Positions 1 through 5,196 of a stretch of DNA of 5,196 bases are shown piece by piece (the first letter of the stretch is position 1; the number at the start of each line of letters is the position of its first letter). The notes beneath the pieces are model-generated. The model was not told the origin of the DNA, ran no database searches, and was given only the letters and a program-made list of their open reading frames with translations. The DNA is from Alphaproteobacteria bacterium. GTDB taxonomy: Bacteria; Pseudomonadota; Alphaproteobacteria; Rhodobacterales; Rhodobacteraceae. The stretch is taken from contig JAUHZL010000230.1 in NCBI GenBank assembly GCA_030425945.1, positions 1 through 5,196 on the forward strand, written 5' to 3'. Position numbers and translations under genes: made by a program.

Positions 1-74
1 AGGTCCTCGGCCGCCTTGCGCTGCATCCGGGCGGGGATTTCCTCGGAGAAAAGCTCGATCAGCAGATCCGGCAT
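1..74 (-). CDS. glyS: Glycine--tRNA ligase beta subunit, N-terminal fragment (runs off the left edge)
   Basis: Only the first 24 codons are in the window. The visible peptide begins MPDLLIELFSEEIPAR and continues MQRKAAEDL, which matches the conserved start of bacterial GlyRS beta subunits (an L-L-x-E-L-x-x-E-E-x-P pattern). The beta subunit carries the editing-like HD and tRNA-anticodon-binding regions of the alpha2beta2 glycyl-tRNA synthetase (EC 6.1.1.14) and works in the cytoplasm with GlyQ. The ATG at 74-72 is preceded by a GAGGA-type ribosome binding site that overlaps the stop of the upstream gene; the gap is 8 bases, so translation is probably coupled. Placing glyQ two genes upstream in the same operon strongly supports the call. 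Nothing can be said about the remaining roughly 650-700 residues normally present. Confidence 0.88.
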   Translation of the reverse strand, partial: MPDLLIELFSEEIPARMQRKAAED

Positions 75-82
75 GGTGTCCT

Positions 83-607
83 CTACTCGCCCGCGGGGGC
101 GTCGTCGCGCGGGGGGCAGGCTTCGCCGACCGGCGAGCCGTCATAGGCCTTGCGCCCGCAATTGTTCAGTTGGTGCCACGCGTAGCCGCGCCCGTCGGGG
201 AAGAGCGCCACGATGCGGTCCACGCCATAGGCGATGTTCTTGGTGCCCAAGACGGCGGTCGCGTCCCCGGCGGCGAGCGCCTCGTCGAGCGCCCCGGCGT
301 CGAAACAGCCGAACCAGCCCGGCGCGATCAGCGGCGTGGCGCCCTCGTAGGGCACGGTCGCGGCCGGATCGGGGGGCGTGTCGAAGGTGAAGCAGGCCCG
401 GAAGCCCAGAGGCGAGGACACCGTCTCGATGGCGGTGAAGCCCGAGACCGGCAGGTCCAGCACCGCCTCGGCGGCATCCGTCAGGCGCACGGTCGCCTGC
501 ACCGGGGCCTCGGTGTGATAGGCCCGGGTCTGGGTGTACCAGATGCCGATCCCCGCTGCGGCGGCGCAGGCCACGAGGATCGCCACGACGAACTTGCCGC
601 CGGTCAT
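83..607 (-). CDS. Membrane-anchored periplasmic protein of unknown function (probably DUF6446) between glyQ and glyS
   Basis: A 174-residue protein. Residues 5-24 form one hydrophobic helix (starts KFVVAILVACAAAAGIG) with only K5 before it. This suggests an uncleaved N-terminal anchor, with residues 25-174 probably in the periplasm. The outer part has four cysteines, C72 (RACF), C101 (WFGCF), C150 (NNCG) and C164 (EACPP), enough for two disulfides; a fifth, C14, is inside the membrane helix. The C-terminal half contains a compact conserved-looking stretch, NIAYGVDRIVALFPDG then YAWHQLNNCG. From memory this matches the DUF6446 family of Rhodobacteraceae, which has no known function. I chose the ATG at 607 because AGGAG (620-616) sits 8 bases upstream; the frame stays open to a TTG at 697, but that start would overlap glyQ and place 30 polar residues before the helix. 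The gene lies 22 bases after glyQ and 8 before glyS, so it is co-transcribed with both. No role in tRNA charging is evident. Confidence 0.85.
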   Translation of the reverse strand: MTGGKFVVAILVACAAAAGIGIWYTQTRAYHTEAPVQATVRLTDAAEAVLDLPVSGFTAIETVSSPLGFRACFTFDTPPDPAATVPYEGATPLIAPGWFGCFDAGALDEALAAGDATAVLGTKNIAYGVDRIVALFPDGRGYAWHQLNNCGRKAYDGSPVGEACPPRDDAPAGE

Positions 608-615
608 CGGTGCCA

Positions 616-620
616 CTCCT
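616..620 (-). promoter_or_regulatory. Ribosome binding site of the glyQ-glyS intergenic ORF
   Basis: AGGAG on the minus strand, 8 bases before the ATG at 607. It lies in the 22-base gap after the glyQ stop codon (632-630). It decides in favour of the ATG at 607 over the in-frame TTG at 697, which lies inside glyQ. Confidence 0.75.
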
Positions 621-629
621 GCATCGGGC

Positions 630-1556
630 TCACGCGGCGCTCTCTTCCCAGCCGCCGGCCGGGGTCTGGACGAAGGCGTCGGCGCAGGCTTTCGCAAGCG
701 CCCGGACGCGGCCGATATAGGCCTGCCGCTCGGTCACCGAGATCACCCCGCGCGCGTCGAGCAGGTTGAAGAGGTGGCTGGCCTTGATGCACTGGTCATA
801 GGCCGGATGCGCCATGACGATGCGCCTGCCGGTCTTCGGGTCGTCGTGGGCCTGGTCGAGGATGCGGCGGCACTCGGCCTCGGCCTCCTCGAAATGGCGC
901 AGCAGGACCTCTGTGTCGGCCACGTCGAAGTTCCAGCGCGAGTATTCCTGCTCGGTCTGGCGGAACACGTCGCCGTATTTCAGCGCGATCGGCGCGTCCG
1001 GGTCGTTGAACGGCATGTCCATCACGTGGTCCACGCCGAGGACGTACATCGCCAGCCGTTCGAGGCCATAGGTCAGCTCGCCCGAGACCGGGTGGCAGTC
1101 ATGCCCGCCGACCTGCTGAAAATAGGTGAACTGCGACACTTCCATGCCGTCGCACCAGACCTCCCAGCCGAGGCCCCAGGCGCCCAGCGTCGGGCTTTCC
1201 CAGTCGTCCTCGACGAAGCGGATGTCGTGGTGCGTGAAGTCGATGCCGATGGCCCGGAGCGAGCCGAGATACAGCTCCTGCAGGTCGGGCGGGCTCGGTT
1301 TGATCAGCACCTGGTACTGGTAATAGTGCTGCAGCCGGTTCGGGTTCTCGCCGTAGCGCCCGTCCGTCGGCCGCCGCGACGGCTGCACATAGGCCGCGGC
1401 CCAGGGCCGGGTGCCGAGCGAGCGCAGCGTGGTGCCCGGGTGGAAGGTTCCCGCGCCCACTTCCATGTCGTAGGGCTGAAGGATCGCGCAGCCCTTGCCC
1501 GACCAGTAGGTCTGAAGGCGCAGGATGATCTCCTGAAACGAACGCGGCGTGTCCAT
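630..1556 (-). CDS. glyQ: Glycine--tRNA ligase alpha subunit
   Basis: A 308-residue protein, the usual length for GlyQ. It is the catalytic class II aminoacyl-tRNA synthetase subunit of the bacterial alpha2beta2 GlyRS: it forms glycyl-adenylate from glycine and ATP and, with GlyS, charges tRNA-Gly in the cytoplasm. The N-terminus has SFQEIILRLQTYW and the family signature GAGTFHPGTTLRSLG (34-48). Motif 2 is at about 62-83, with the RPTDGRYGENPNR core. The glycine-pocket region WEVWCDGMEVSQFTYF is at 131-146, and motif 3, GLERLAMY, is at 164-171. All these elements are intact, so the enzyme should be active. The ATG at 1556 gives the expected family start; the upstream Shine-Dalgarno is weak (a GGGA about 6-10 bases before it). 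It is the first gene of the operon glyQ - unknown membrane ORF - glyS, and a good promoter candidate lies just upstream. Confidence 0.97.
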   Translation of the reverse strand: MDTPRSFQEIILRLQTYWSGKGCAILQPYDMEVGAGTFHPGTTLRSLGTRPWAAAYVQPSRRPTDGRYGENPNRLQHYYQYQVLIKPSPPDLQELYLGSLRAIGIDFTHHDIRFVEDDWESPTLGAWGLGWEVWCDGMEVSQFTYFQQVGGHDCHPVSGELTYGLERLAMYVLGVDHVMDMPFNDPDAPIALKYGDVFRQTEQEYSRWNFDVADTEVLLRHFEEAEAECRRILDQAHDDPKTGRRIVMAHPAYDQCIKASHLFNLLDARGVISVTERQAYIGRVRALAKACADAFVQTPAGGWEESAA

Positions 1557-1585
1557 GGCGGGTTCCCGGTCTTGAAGGCGCGTTC

Positions 1586-1614
1586 TCTCTAGGCAACAGC
1601 CAAGGGGGGGTCAA
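1586..1614 (-). promoter_or_regulatory. Candidate sigma-70 promoter for the glyQ operon
   Basis: On the minus strand, TTGACC (1614-1609) matches the -35 consensus at five of six bases. After an exact 17-base spacer comes TAGAGA (1591-1586), a weaker -10 with three of six matches. Transcription would start near 1579, giving a leader of about 23 bases before the glyQ ATG. The spacer begins with five bases of a seven-C run (1610-1604) that also supplies the last two bases of the -35. A strong -35 with a poor -10 is common in GC-rich alphaproteobacteria. The call rests on sequence match and position only. Confidence 0.5.
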
Positions 1615-1622
1615 TCGGCCCT

Positions 1623-1670
1623 CACCGGATATTGGGGTGCATCGCTGCTGCAATTCGATATGGTCCGGTG
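1623..1670. repeat. Imperfect inverted repeat in the divergent glyQ / exported-protein intergenic region
   Basis: CACCGGA (1623-1629) is repeated in inverted form as TCCGGTG (1664-1670), seven perfect base pairs. Skipping a three-base bulge (1661-1663), TAT (1630-1632) can also pair with ATA (1658-1660), followed by some G-T and G-C pairs. The arm centres are 41 bases apart, close to four helical turns. It could be a two-site operator or a hairpin in the leader of the plus-strand gene. A chance occurrence is possible because the arms are short and GC-rich. Confidence 0.35.
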
Positions 1671-1700
1671 CCACAGGCTCGAAACGGATTCGGATACAGT

Positions 1701-3443
1701 ATGAGACGCATAGTTCTGGCAGGTCTTGCCGCCCTCTTCCCGCTGCTTACGGCGCTGGCCGCCGCCGCACAGGACGCGGTGTTCGTGCAGATCGAGTCGC
1801 ATCCGACTCTGGGCGAGACCGAGACCGCCGCGCGCGGCTACGCGCAGGCCATCGACAACATCAACGGCTTCCGCGCCAACACCGGCTGGTATGCCGTGGC
1901 GGCCGGGCCCTACGCGCCGCAGGACGCAGCGCAGGTGCTGGCCCGCCTGCAGGGTCAGGGCCTCGTGCCGCGGGACGCCTTCATCACCGACGGCGGCATC
2001 TACGTCGAGCAGATCTACCCGGTCGGGGCCTCGGTGCTTGCCGCACCCGCCCCCGTCGCCCCGGTGGTCGAGGCCCCGGCGCCGCAGCCGGTGGTCCCGG
2101 TGCAGTCCACCCTGCCCGACGAGACCCCGCAGCAGGCCCGGCAGAGCGAAGCCGCCCTCGACCGCGAGGGCCGCGAGGCGCTGCAGGTCGCGCTGCAGTG
2201 GTTCGGCTTCTACCGCTCGGGCATCGACGGGGCCTTCGGACCCGGCACCCGCAACGCCATGGCCCAGTGGCAGAGCGCCAACGGCTACGAGGCGACCGGC
2301 ATCCTGACCACCGCCCAGCGCGCCGCGCTGCTGCAGGGCTACCGCGACCAGCTGGCCTCGCTCGGCCTTGAAGAGGTGACCGACGAGGCGGCCGGCATCC
2401 GTATGCAACTGCCGATGGCCCGGGTCGCCTTTGCCCGCTACGAGCCGCCCTTCGTCCACTACGACAACACCGACGGCGGCACGACCCGCGTCCTGCTGAT
2501 CAGCCAGGAAGGCACCCGCGCCACCCTGCACGGCCTCTACGACATCATGCAGACGCTGGAGATCGTGCCGCTGACCGGGGATCGCCGGAAGAACGCCAAC
2601 GACTTCGTGCTGACCGGCCAGAACGACCGCCTGCACTCCTACACCTACGCCGCGCTGCAAGATGGCATGGTGAAGGGCTTCACGGTGACCTGGGCCCCCG
2701 AGGAGGACGACCTTTTCGCCAAGATCGTGCCGATCATGCGCGAGAGCTTCCGCCCGGTGGGCGACAGCGCGCTCGACGACACGCTGGGACAGGCCTCGGC
2801 GACGCAGAGCCTCGACCTGCTCTCCGGCCTCGAAATCCGGCGTCCCGAGAAGGCGCGCAGCGGCTTCTACCTCGATCCGCGCGGCCATGTGCTGACCGTC
2901 GCCGAGGGCGTCGAGGGCTGCGGCCGCATCACCATCACCGGCGACATCGACGCCAGCGTGGCGGCGGTGGACGCGGCGACCGGCCTCGCGGTGCTGACGC
3001 CCGCCAGCGCCCTTGCCCCGGCGACCAGCGCCACCTTCCTCGACGGCGTGCCGCGCCTGCGCGGGGACGTGGCCGTGGCAGGCTTCCCCTTCGAGGGCGC
3101 CCTGGGCACGCCCACGGTCAACTTCGGCACGCTGGAGGACCTGCGCGGCCTCGGCGGTGAAACCGACCTGGTGCGCCTCGGCCTGAAAGCGGAACGCGGC
3201 GAGGCCGGCGGTGCCGTGCTCGACAGCTCGGGCCTGGTGCTGGGCGTGCTGCTGCCCGGCGCGGACGGCACCCGCGCCCTGCCCGAGGACGTGGCCTTCG
3301 CCCGTCCGGCGGCGGCCCTTGACGGGCTCTTCGCGGCGGCCGGCGTGACCCCGGCCCGCGCGGCCCCCGAGGCCGGACTGCCGCCCGAGGACCTGACCGA
3401 CCGCGCCCGGGCGATGGCCGTTCTGGTGAACTGCTGGAACTGA
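1701..3443 (+). CDS. Exported SPOR-like / peptidoglycan-binding protein with a degenerate trypsin-like domain
   Basis: A 580-residue envelope protein. Residues 1-23 are a Sec signal peptide (MRRIVLAGLAALFPLL, then A-A-A before Q24). Residues about 27-97 resemble a SPOR domain (FVQIES..., then GWYAVAAGPY). A Pro/Ala/Val linker spans about 110-145. Residues 152-211 are a PG_binding_1 domain with the typical IDGAFGPGTR (175-184). Residues about 232-358 form a domain I cannot name. From about 388 a chymotrypsin/DegP-like fold starts (GFYLDPRGHVLT), ending with the strand VLDSSGLVLGVLLP after about 505. The triad is lost: VLT-V-A-E402 where VLTNAH is expected, TG428LAVL where TDLAL is expected, and GEA502GGA where GDSGGP is expected. 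It is therefore probably a non-proteolytic peptidoglycan-binding or scaffold protein in the periplasm, although annotation pipelines may call it a serine protease. Its only cysteines are C407 and C578. The ATG at 1701 is chosen because it gives a proper signal peptide; an in-frame TTG at 1632 would add 23 residues before it. Its Shine-Dalgarno is weak. Confidence 0.87.
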   Translation: MRRIVLAGLAALFPLLTALAAAAQDAVFVQIESHPTLGETETAARGYAQAIDNINGFRANTGWYAVAAGPYAPQDAAQVLARLQGQGLVPRDAFITDGGIYVEQIYPVGASVLAAPAPVAPVVEAPAPQPVVPVQSTLPDETPQQARQSEAALDREGREALQVALQWFGFYRSGIDGAFGPGTRNAMAQWQSANGYEATGILTTAQRAALLQGYRDQLASLGLEEVTDEAAGIRMQLPMARVAFARYEPPFVHYDNTDGGTTRVLLISQEGTRATLHGLYDIMQTLEIVPLTGDRRKNANDFVLTGQNDRLHSYTYAALQDGMVKGFTVTWAPEEDDLFAKIVPIMRESFRPVGDSALDDTLGQASATQSLDLLSGLEIRRPEKARSGFYLDPRGHVLTVAEGVEGCGRITITGDIDASVAAVDAATGLAVLTPASALAPATSATFLDGVPRLRGDVAVAGFPFEGALGTPTVNFGTLEDLRGLGGETDLVRLGLKAERGEAGGAVLDSSGLVLGVLLPGADGTRALPEDVAFARPAAALDGLFAAAGVTPARAAPEAGLPPEDLTDRARAMAVLVNCWN

Positions 3444-3466
3444 CCAGCCGCGTGCCAAGACATCGG

Positions 3467-3500
3467 CGGGGCAGATCCGGGACCGGGTCTGCCCCGTTTT
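3467..3500 (+). terminator. Strong intrinsic terminator after the exported SPOR/peptidoglycan-binding gene
   Basis: The arms CGGGGCAGA (3467-3475) and TCTGCCCCG (3488-3496) pair perfectly over nine bases. Inside them a T-G wobble and three further pairs (CCG with CGG) extend the stem to 13 base pairs around a four-base GGAC loop. TTTT (3497-3500) follows directly. It lies 23 bases after the stop codon of the upstream gene. The minus-strand side has no T-run, so it should work only in the plus direction. Confidence 0.85.
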
Positions 3501-3506
3501 CATTCC

Positions 3507-3511
3507 GGAGG
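3507..3511 (+). promoter_or_regulatory. Ribosome binding site of the YdeI-family gene
   Basis: GGAGG, five bases before the ATG at 3517, is the clearest Shine-Dalgarno in the window. It confirms that start and shows that the gene is meant to be translated despite lying directly behind a terminator. Confidence 0.8.
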
Positions 3512-3516
3512 GTGCC

Positions 3517-4146
3517 ATGCCCGAAATGACCCGCGACCCCGACACGTTCTTCGCGCAGGGCTGCGGCCGCTGCGACCGGTTCGGGACACCCGACTGCTCG
3601 GCCGCGCGCTGGTCCGAGGGGCTGGCGGCGCTGCGGGCGCTCTGCCTTGGCGCGGGCCTCGACGAGACGGCGAAATGGGGCCATCCGTGCTACACCCACG
3701 CCGGGCGCAACGTCGGGCTGATCGGGGCGTTCCGCGACGACTTCCGCCTGTCGCTGTTCAACGCCGCCCTGCTGGCGGACCCGGAGGGGCTGATGACCCG
3801 CGCCGGGCCGAACAGCCGCACGGCGGACATGATCCGGTTCACCGAGGCGCGGCAGGTGGCCGAGCGCGCCGGGGCCATCGGCGCGTTGCTGGCCCAGGGC
3901 CGCGCCAATGCCGCCGCCGGGCGGGTCGCGCCGAAGGCGACCGACGTGCCGGACCTGCCCGAGGCGCTGACCGATGCGCTCGACGCCGACCCCGAGCTGG
4001 CCGGTGCCTTCGCCGCCCTCACCCCGGGCCGCCAGCGCAGCTATGGCATCGCGCTGTCCTCGGCGAAGACCCGCGCCACGCAGGAGGCCCGGATCGCGCG
4101 GTTCCGCGACCGCATCCTCGCGGGCAAGGGCGCGACCGAGCGCTGA
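3517..4146 (+). CDS. YdeI/OmpD-associated family protein (DUF1801-like domain plus C-terminal OmdA-like helices)
   Basis: A 209-residue protein, probably cytoplasmic, with no signal peptide or membrane helix. The central domain has the family pattern K53-W-G-H-P-C-Y-T-H, then NVGLIGAF (65-72), FRLSLFNAALL (76-86) and MIRFTEARQ (105-113). The C-terminal part has LPEAL (147-151) followed by a predicted helix, then LTPGRQRSYGIALSSAKT (168-185) and a basic tail, RIARF...RILAGKG. This two-part layout matches the Bacillus subtilis YdeI / OmdA-like family as I remember it. The family is linked by name to OmpD and bacteriocin protection, but no biochemical activity is firmly established. An N-terminal extension carries C16-G-R-C19 and C27, absent from the Bacillus protein and possibly a metal or redox site; C43 and C58 are further cysteines. 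The start is fixed by a strong GGAGG. The gene sits 16 bases after a terminator and converges on trkH with a four-base gap. Confidence 0.85.
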   Translation: MPEMTRDPDTFFAQGCGRCDRFGTPDCSAARWSEGLAALRALCLGAGLDETAKWGHPCYTHAGRNVGLIGAFRDDFRLSLFNAALLADPEGLMTRAGPNSRTADMIRFTEARQVAERAGAIGALLAQGRANAAAGRVAPKATDVPDLPEALTDALDADPELAGAFAALTPGRQRSYGIALSSAKTRATQEARIARFRDRILAGKGATER

Positions 4147-4150
4147 GGGC

Positions 4151-5196
4151 TCAGCCCCGCCAGAAGCGCGGCAGGAAGAGCACCAGCACGACGAGCAGTT
4201 CCAGCCGCCCGACCAGCATCCCGGCGCTGAGCAGCCATTTCGCGGTGTCGTTCAGGGTCGAGAAGTTGCCCGATGGCCCGATCGTGTCGCCGAGGCCCGG
4301 CCCGATGTTGGCCAGCGCCGTCGCCGCCCCCGAGAGCGCCGTGACCGGGTCGAGCCCGGTCAGCCCGAGCAGGATCGTCAGGATGCCCAGCGAGACGGTG
4401 AAGATCACGAAGAAAGCCATCACCGAGGACAGGACATCGTCGGCCACCGGCTCGCCGTCGTAGCGGACCATGAAGTAGCCGTGCGGCGAGTGGATGCGCC
4501 GGATCTGCGCCACCACCGCCGAGACGAGGATCTGGTAACGGAAGATCTTCACCGAGCAGGCGGTCGAGCCCGCACAGCCGCCGATCAACCCGACGAAGAA
4601 GAACAGCACCGCCGGCAGGTGGCCCCACTCCTGGTAGTCGGTCGAGGCATAGCCGGTGCCGGACATGATCGACGTGATGTTGAAGAGGCCCTCGCGGATC
4701 GCATGGGCGGGGCTGTCGCCGTCCACCACGTAGCGATAGCCGGTGGTGAACACCGCGAGGATCACGATGATCGAGATGTAGGTGCGCACCTGGCTGTCCC
4801 GGAGCAGCGGCCGGGTGTTGCCCGCGGCGAACTGCACGAAGCGGACGAAGGGCATCGAGGCCAGCAGCATGAAGACCGACGCGACGTATTCCGGTGCCCC
4901 CTGAAACGCCCCGAAACTGGCATCGCGGGTCGAGAAGCCCCCGGTCGACATCGTGGTCATCGCGTGGTTGAGCGCGTCGAACAGGCTCAGCCCCACCAGG
5001 ACGTAGGCCAGCACGCAGGCCACCGTCAGCCCGAGGTAGATGATCGAGATCTGCTTCGCGATTTCCGCGGCCTGCGGCAGGATCTTGCCGCCGACCTCGA
5101 ACGCCTCGGAGCGGAAGATCTGCATGCCGCCGACCCGCAGTTCGGGCAGGAACACCATGGCCACCACGATGATCCCGACGCCGCCGAACCATTGCA
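4151..5196 (-). CDS. trkH: TrkH family potassium uptake protein, C-terminal 347 residues (5' end beyond the right edge)
   Basis: This is the membrane-spanning, ion-conducting subunit of the Trk system, which imports K+ across the inner membrane and normally works with the cytoplasmic NAD/ATP-binding regulator TrkA. The frame is open to the window edge and reads QWFGGVGIIVVAMVFLPEL there, a typical TrkH interior segment. The GTG at 5167 is therefore not the true start, and roughly 130-140 residues, including the first pore loop, are missing. Three of the four selectivity-filter loops are visible: STGGFS (4948-4931), GTGYAS (4660-4643) and NIGPGLG (4309-4289). The gating-loop region GGCAGSTACSVK is at 4582-4547, followed by IFRYQ. 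Several long hydrophobic segments alternate with these loops, and the protein ends in a basic FLPRFWRG. The gating loop has C-S where many TrkH proteins have G-G. The stop codon is four bases from that of the convergent YdeI-family gene, and no dedicated terminator is visible. trkA is not in the window. Confidence 0.95.
   Translation of the reverse strand, partial: QWFGGVGIIVVAMVFLPELRVGGMQIFRSEAFEVGGKILPQAAEIAKQISIIYLGLTVACVLAYVLVGLSLFDALNHAMTTMSTGGFSTRDASFGAFQGAPEYVASVFMLLASMPFVRFVQFAAGNTRPLLRDSQVRTYISIIVILAVFTTGYRYVVDGDSPAHAIREGLFNITSIMSGTGYASTDYQEWGHLPAVLFFFVGLIGGCAGSTACSVKIFRYQILVSAVVAQIRRIHSPHGYFMVRYDGEPVADDVLSSVMAFFVIFTVSLGILTILLGLTGLDPVTALSGAATALANIGPGLGDTIGPSGNFSTLNDTAKWLLSAGMLVGRLELLVVLVLFLPRFWRG

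Noticed and set aside
608..697. A longer version of the glyQ-glyS intergenic protein starting at 697
   Set aside because: That start is a TTG inside glyQ and adds 30 Pro/Arg-rich residues before the membrane helix. The ATG at 607 has a good AGGAG at the right distance.
534..1592. A 352-codon open frame on the plus strand opposite glyQ
   Set aside because: It lies wholly antisense to an unmistakable glyQ. Its translation has no recognisable motif, as expected for a shadow frame in GC-rich DNA.
1632..1662. A plus-strand promoter (TTGGGG at 1632 with CGATAT or GATATG near 1656-1662) for the exported protein
   Set aside because: The -35 match is weak, the -10 is poor and the spacing is 18-19 bases. 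I do not trust it enough to annotate it.
1632..1700. An upstream start for the exported protein
   Set aside because: The codon at 1632 is TTG, not ATG. It would add 23 polar residues in front of a textbook signal peptide and has no ribosome binding site.
1611..3545. A 644-codon open frame on the minus strand, antisense to the exported SPOR/peptidoglycan-binding gene
   Set aside because: Its translation is low-complexity, rich in G, A, R, H, V and Q, with no domain pattern. It is the mirror of the strong third-position G/C of the plus-strand gene, which has clear domains and a signal peptide.
5165..5167. The GTG at 5167 as the start of trkH
   Set aside because: The frame continues upstream to the window edge with conserved TrkH sequence (QWFGGVGII), so the gene is truncated by the window rather than short.
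4041..5192. A 383-codon minus-strand frame overlapping trkH
   Set aside because: It reads as Arg/Gly/Pro-rich sequence in another frame of trkH. The true frame carries all the filter loops and membrane helices.

Overview
The window looks like chromosomal DNA from an alphaproteobacterium, most likely Rhodobacteraceae/Paracoccaceae. It is uniformly very GC-rich with strong third-position G/C. The gene set (split glyQ/glyS with a small membrane-anchored ORF between them, and a divergent SPOR / peptidoglycan-binding / trypsin-like protein) is an arrangement I associate with that family. I see no mobile element, CRISPR array, tRNA or rRNA, and no compositional break that would suggest recent transfer. 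The lineage call is inference from gene content; no database search was possible.

Left part (1-1556, minus strand): a tight operon reads right to left. It begins with glyQ (glycyl-tRNA synthetase alpha subunit), continues with a 174-residue single-pass membrane protein of unknown function (probably DUF6446), and ends with the first 24 codons of glyS (beta subunit), which runs off the left edge. The gaps are 22 and 8 bases, and the two downstream genes have good ribosome binding sites. A plausible sigma-70 promoter (TTGACC, 17-base spacer, TAGAGA) lies about 30 bases upstream of glyQ.

Centre (1557-3516): a 144-base divergent intergenic region contains an imperfect inverted repeat. It is followed on the plus strand by a 580-residue exported protein with a signal peptide, a SPOR-like domain, a Pro/Ala linker, a peptidoglycan-binding domain, an uncharacterised middle domain and a trypsin/DegP-like domain. 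All three catalytic-triad positions of that last domain appear to be replaced. A strong intrinsic terminator follows the gene.

Right part (3517-5196): a plus-strand YdeI/OmpD-associated family protein starts only 16 bases after the terminator T-run. It ends four bases from the convergent stop codon of a TrkH-type potassium transporter on the minus strand, whose N-terminal part lies beyond the right edge.

Most of the window is ordinary core genome. The points most worth a second look are the probable pseudoprotease with its uncharacterised middle domain, the unknown periplasmic protein lodged between the two GlyRS subunits, and the cysteine motifs in the YdeI-like and TrkH proteins. I did not find a clearly new multi-gene system.
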